Below are positions 59,501 through 64,000 of a stretch of 64,000 nucleotides of DNA, piece after piece. Source of the DNA: Taxillus chinensis (lineage: Eukaryota > Streptophyta > Magnoliopsida > Santalales > Loranthaceae); contig CM042086.1 of NCBI GenBank assembly GCA_023512835.1, positions 10,789,559 to 10,853,558 on the forward strand. The letters run 5' to 3'. Under the pieces are notes generated by a model, which was given only the letters and a program-made list of their open reading frames with translations, had not been told where the DNA came from and did no database searches. Within the stretch, counting starts at the first letter, position 1. The number at the start of each line of letters is the position of its first letter. Both the position numbers and the translations under genes were made by a program.

Positions 59501-59690
59501 ATAGGGACATTAAATATTGTGTTTGGGGGGACCCAATCACAGCCGGTTCAACAATGCATGGCAGTTCAACCATAAAGTCGTTTTACGAGTCTAGGGGTTC
59601 ATCTGTAGACAGTAGACGTACACACAAAGTACTTGCGATACACGTACACACGCACGCACGTAACTTAAGCATCGGCGATATGTTAATTAA
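56600..59690. other. Intergenic spacer before the gibberellin oxidase
   Basis: No recognisable gene. Short frames at 58138-58439 and 58955-59272 (minus) lie in somewhat GC-richer patches but show no family signature. The end includes the 3' UTR of the minus-strand gibberellin oxidase. Confidence 0.4.
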
Positions 59691-61073
59691 TCATGGGGTG
59701 CGAAGGAATCTGGAGAGGCCTACTTTGTTGCCGTGGCGGTGAACATCGGCTCTGATTTGATCGATGTAGTCTTTGAAAGTGAAGTCTCTGTACACCTGCG
59801 GGTGGCTGCAACACCGGATGGTGGTGTGGTGGAAGGGGCAGTAGAAGTATGCCGCCGATAACCTCTCCACCTCGTTTGCCAGCACCCTATGTTCTACGCT
59901 CTTGTACACTCCATTGCTCCAAGCCTGCCAACGTTAATGAATGTAATATATATATATAATCTATACATGCAGATATATATAAATGGTTTTTAATAATAAT
60001 TAACATCTTACTTTCCCATCAGTAAACGACGTACGACGATATAGTCTCCTTCAAAGAATCATATAATTTTCTCGGTCCATCATTGGTAAATCCCAAACAG
60101 CTGATAATAATAATAGATAAATAGAAAACATGCTCGATCTGCAACTATCCAAACGATATATACTAAATAAAAGTTATATTTTGACTAGTTATTTTTAATA
60201 ATTTGCTCTAATCTTATTTTCTATTTTAATTAATTATATAATATTTTATTATTATTTTTTATATAATTAATTAATATTTTGTTACATTAAAATATTAATA
60301 TAATTAATTGAGGGAGCAATAATATCTCTATATATTCTTAGCTAATTATATAATATTTTATTTTAAAAAAAATAATTTAAATAATTATTTTTATATAATT
60401 AATTTATATTTTATTATATTAAAATATTAATAAAATTAATTTAGGAAATGGTGATGTCTCCATATATACATGGATTACTTTAGAGAGTTATCTAATTTAG
60501 GAAGAGGGTTGAAGATATACTTATATAAGACAATTAAATGAATAGAAAGGTTTATGAAATCAGGTAATATAGTGTTTTATTCATAATTTATTTAAAAAAT
60601 TTAAAAAGAAGTAATTAATTAAAGTAATTCTTAAAATAAGTATTTTGTGATTTTCTCTCATTTATAAGATTTTTATTTTTTTTCTTACTTCAATTATTAT
60701 ATTATTATGACTATTCAATAATTATACAATTATAATTATACATAACATTACTCTTATTAATTTCTCTCTATCCGTTACATATTATTATTATTACTATTAT
60801 TATTTATGGATGATTACGTTGGTAACACATTTTTGCGAAAGAATTACAGTTGATTCATAACTAAAACTAATGTGACACAATCTTAGTCATATATATGATG
60901 TATTTTTCAAAAAAAAGCACATCAATTTAGCCTGATCATCAATCCAATTACCAAACATTCGGTTAAAAAGTTTTATCGCATAACAATTTAGCCGTGCAGT
61001 ATTGTATGTAGCTTGGCATTTTATTGATGAATACTATACATGTATGTGTGGAAGTATATATGCTATGACAATA

Positions 61074-61120
<47 letters not shown>

Positions 61121-63253
61121 CTTCATAATTAGTTAAAATGTTTTTTAAAAAGAAGTAATTAATTAAAATAATACCTGAAATAAGTCACCAATGTTGATTA
61201 TGAGAGCCATGGGGTTAGGAATAATTTTGAACCAGTGTCCGTCTCTAAAGAGCTGGAGTCCCCCAACCTGATCTTGATACAAGATGGTGAGAAAATCTGA
61301 ATCCGTGTGAGGTAGGAAGGCAAACACGTCGTTAGGGATGGGACAAGGTGGGTATCTGGAGATTCGAAGATAGCTGGTGCATGGTGAGAAATTGTCTTCG
61401 AAGAACTTATTGGTCTCCACTCCCAACTTCTCCACCAAAACTTCAGCTATGATCTGAGCCAGATGTCCAGCTTTTGTTGCAAACTCTTCACACGCTAACC
61501 TGATCAAGTAATTAAAGACACCCCTAAGGATATGAATATTAGACAAGTTAAAGAGCTAAAGCAACGTCCCCCTTAATGAGTAAGCTCAATTAATATATTA
61601 CATCGGTTTTAATTAATAGTCACGCAGATCGACTACTGCCGATGTAGCATATGTTCTAATAATTATTTTAGAATGTTATAATAATTTTAAAGCAAAATTT
61701 CCAGATCTCAAATTTCAAAACTTTCATGCTCCAAAAAATTATTTTTCATATACAAAAAAAAAACATTTTACCTAAAATTTTATAATATAATTAAAAGATA
61801 TATCGAAAAGGATTAATTTTCAAACAAAAATGATTTTTAATTGATGAAATAAAACAAAACCTAAATTTAGGTACCCCATATAATGCAACAGAGTTTTTGT
61901 GTAATAATTAATATCCCTAGTTAGTTTGTTGCCGGACAGCCTAAAGAATTTGCTAGAAAACTCTAACACGGTCGGTCAACATGCTTTGCTTGCACCAAAC
62001 TATGCCAGAGTTTACAAGCAAATCATTGCACAACAACGAAACTCCTGTCTTTTCAAATGAAGATGTTTGATACTAATTACCATGGGCGGCAAATGAAGAC
62101 AAACAAATCATCAATTGGATAAGAATTAATTGAACGCATATAATTTGACAGAATCGAAGGAGGTTCTAAGGTCCACTAATCTCCTCAAATGATTGCTCCT
62201 CAGGAGAAGGCATGCTAAGGTCCACTAATCTCCTCAAATGATTGCTCTTAAGAAACCAACAAACCTCGCCATGTTACTACTGTGTAGTCCGACTTGAATC
62301 ACTTGGTTTAGACCGAAAGCATTATATTGGATATACATTCGTTTTTACCCTAATTTATTTATTTAGTTTTTTTTAATATTAGTTTTTTTATGCGTCTCTC
62401 TACTATATATAGTTTAGGCAACAATTGTGACTACCATCTTTTCTATATCAAAAATAAAATAAAATGTGTACGAATTGTCGATCTATTTTGCAATAATTAA
62501 TATGTAAAATCTAACCTATAAATCAATAATAACTTCTAAAGCAATAAAAATTAAATCAGCTATATAAATAAATAAACTAATTAATTGAGGTTTATGTCCG
62601 GTCCCCCCAAACCATATATGCACACATGCTAAAACCCTAGTCCACACACCTTCAAAATTGCATATGAATCAAAGAATCAGAGACATTAGCTAGCACACAT
62701 ATATATAAGACTAAATCAACGTGTACAAATAATAAAAGGGTGAGAGTACATGTGAGGTATATTTTATATTTTTATTTTTAAAATGTGATAATTATGTGAG
62801 AGAGAGAGAGAGAGAGAGAGATTCAAATAACCTGAAGTTCTTGTATTCCCTCATTCCTGAAGAAATGTCGGCAACTGGTATATGAAACGCTTCATACCAC
62901 GGCATCTGCCTCAGGGTGATGGCGGTTGGATTGCCCCAGCGGTAGCACCTATCGGAAGACGTCACAAAGACGTTCCCGCTGGCTTTCTTAGCAAACGGCT
63001 GCCGGAACACCCGGCGCTGCTCCGCCAGCATTGTCTCCAGAACTCCCGGTGGAACACCGTGGTTCACCACCTGGAAAAAGCCCCACTGCCTGGAGGCCTC
63101 GGCGATGTCATCAGAACAGTCGGCGGAGCTGAGGTCGATGACAGGCAGCTCGCACCCGTAGCTGGATTCTTCTTGGTGTCCTTGTATTGGTCCGCCAGCG
63201 TCGAGGAGGAGGGATTTGCAGGCCTGCTCCAATGGGGGAACCGATTCATCCAT
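59691..63253 (-). CDS. GA2OX8: Gibberellin 2-beta-dioxygenase, C20 class (GA2ox8-like)
   Basis: Exons 63253-62832, 61523-61175 and 59924-59691 give 334 residues, close to Arabidopsis GA2ox8 (338). It is a cytosolic Fe(II)/2-oxoglutarate dioxygenase that inactivates gibberellins by 2-beta-hydroxylation; this branch is known to act on C20 precursors. Domains: N-terminal DIOX_N with ELPVIDLS, ASRQWGFFQVVNHGV and WGNPTA; then the jelly-roll core with SYLRISRYPPCPIP, FLPHTDSDFLTILYQDQVGG and LIINIGDLFQAWSNGVYKS. Iron ligands are H213, D215 and H269; R278-L-S280 binds 2-oxoglutarate. All are intact. Splice phases agree. An upstream in-frame ATG at 63328 would add 25 residues (start MHSSNNNWGLCGIPP), but relatives begin MD..PP close to residue 1 of the shorter form, so I prefer 63253. 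Intron 1 holds a (GA)n tract and a 49-base duplication; intron 2 holds a (TA)n run. Gibberellin-feedback control is typical for the family, but I see no specific element. Confidence 0.94.
61079..61118. repeat. (TA)n microsatellite in GA2ox intron 2
   Basis: About twenty TA units close to the exon 2 donor (61175/61174). Confidence 0.9.
62166..62247. repeat. 49-bp direct duplication in GA2ox intron 1
   Basis: The phrase CTAAGGTCCACTAATCTCCT with its continuation through AAATGATTGCTC occurs at 62166-62198 and again, identical, at 62215-62247. The offset is 49 bases. Confidence 0.9.
62800..62820. repeat. (GA)n tract next to the GA2ox exon 1 donor
   Basis: Ten GA units lie 10 bases inside intron 1 of the gibberellin oxidase, immediately after the donor. 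On the coding strand they form a CT tract. Confidence 0.85.
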
Positions 63254-63328
63254 GGCAAGAGACGAGCAGCGCACGTCTTCTGTAGGGGGTATACCACACA
63301 AACCCCAGTTGTTATTGGAAGAATGCAT

Positions 63329-64000
63329 TAATCCAGTTACTAGCTAGCTACTATACTGACGGGTCGAGTATACGAATGATGCACTAATCATATATAGACA
63401 TATACATATACATGCATATATATAACTATGGCTAGCTGGCTAGACCCAAAAAAATCGATGAATTTTGTGGGAGCCCTGCAACATCATATCCGTTCATGCT
63501 TTTTTTTTTCTATCACTATCACAACGTTCAAATTCTATTAAAAGATCTACTAGAGATTAAAAATTATTGAAGAAACATCAAGAGATTTCTTTTGTTACTT
63601 TTAGTCGATGAGAAAATAAATAAATGGTTAATTAATACATTAAAGATGATTATGCATTTACAAAATATCATTTCATTTTGATTCCAAACTGAACAATAAT
63701 TCAATATCATTATAATAAGCACCTCGTCATCAGTTTACCCCATCGTCTAATGCAATAAAATATCCACCCCATCTAGCTATTAAAACCTTTTGAATCCACA
63801 CAATTCTACGTACACACTCGCAGGAAAAAAAAACATTAACATAGATATATACAATATTAATGCGAAAATTGATCGGTGTTAAAACAATTAGAGGTAGACA
63901 AACTTGAACACTATAATACAAACCTTATGTACACCAAGTACAGGTAGACAACAATCCACTTGCTGCTGCCCCCCGGTGCTGCCCTTTTGTTCTTTTATTA
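63329..64000 (-). promoter_or_regulatory. Promoter region of the gibberellin oxidase
   Basis: Upstream of the minus-strand gene. A TATA-like cluster (TATATATG/TCTATATATG on the minus strand, about 63390-63425) lies 65-100 bases before the upstream ATG. The rest is AT-rich, with no gene. The last 80 bases turn mixed in composition and run off the window. Confidence 0.4.

Noticed and set aside
62882..63331. A 149-codon plus-strand frame over the gibberellin oxidase first exon
   Set aside because: Antisense shadow of a clearly recognised exon.

Overview
The window is nuclear DNA of a higher plant, most likely a woody eudicot. It has an AT-rich background, genes in 3 to 15 exons with GT-AG introns, plant-only families (plastid glucose-6-phosphate translocator, gibberellin 2-oxidase, vascular-related unknown protein, PDIL5-4) and many microsatellites and decayed transposons. 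I cannot name the species. All exon coordinates were read by eye from splice signals, frame and remembered family sequences; no search was run.

Layout. 1-230: first exon of a small unknown protein (-), running off the window. 1538-2135: decayed tryptophan synthase beta fragment (+). 2496-5720: plastid glucose-6-phosphate/phosphate translocator (-, 5 exons). 5721-14700: gene-poor, including a GC-rich, homopolymer-rich anomaly near 9.0-9.2 kb. 14763-15311: VUP-like protein (+). 15744-15814: tRNA-Gly(CCC) (-). 16255-19294: eIF1/SUI1 (+). 21463-24551: DDRGK1/UFBP1, a UFMylation factor (+, 8 exons). 25430-26200: dead LINE. 27360-33381: Rab-GTPase-activating TBC protein (-, 11 exons). 35862-36564: decayed phytocyanin/ENODL (+). 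37140-46793: PDIL5-4 (-, 15 exons). 48660-51232: array of diverged ubiquitin-like domains (-), preceded by a coiled-coil, basic two-ORF region (51579-52603). 53.1-56.6 kb: repeats, promoter-like and leader-like segments and a nested inverted repeat. 59691-63253 (or 63328): C20-type gibberellin 2-beta-dioxygenase (-, 3 exons).

The complete genes are unrelated housekeeping or developmental plant genes, and no operon-like logic applies. The element most worth a second look is the ubiquitin-like array. Ten complete ubiquitin-fold repeats sit in one open frame of about 758 codons at a near-perfect 228-bp period. They have diverged far from ubiquitin and have mostly lost the diglycine and the chain-forming lysine 63. 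Two further repeat remnants follow in shifted frames. A three-repeat block seems to be duplicated inside the array, and the upstream coiled-coil region may be its N-terminal part.
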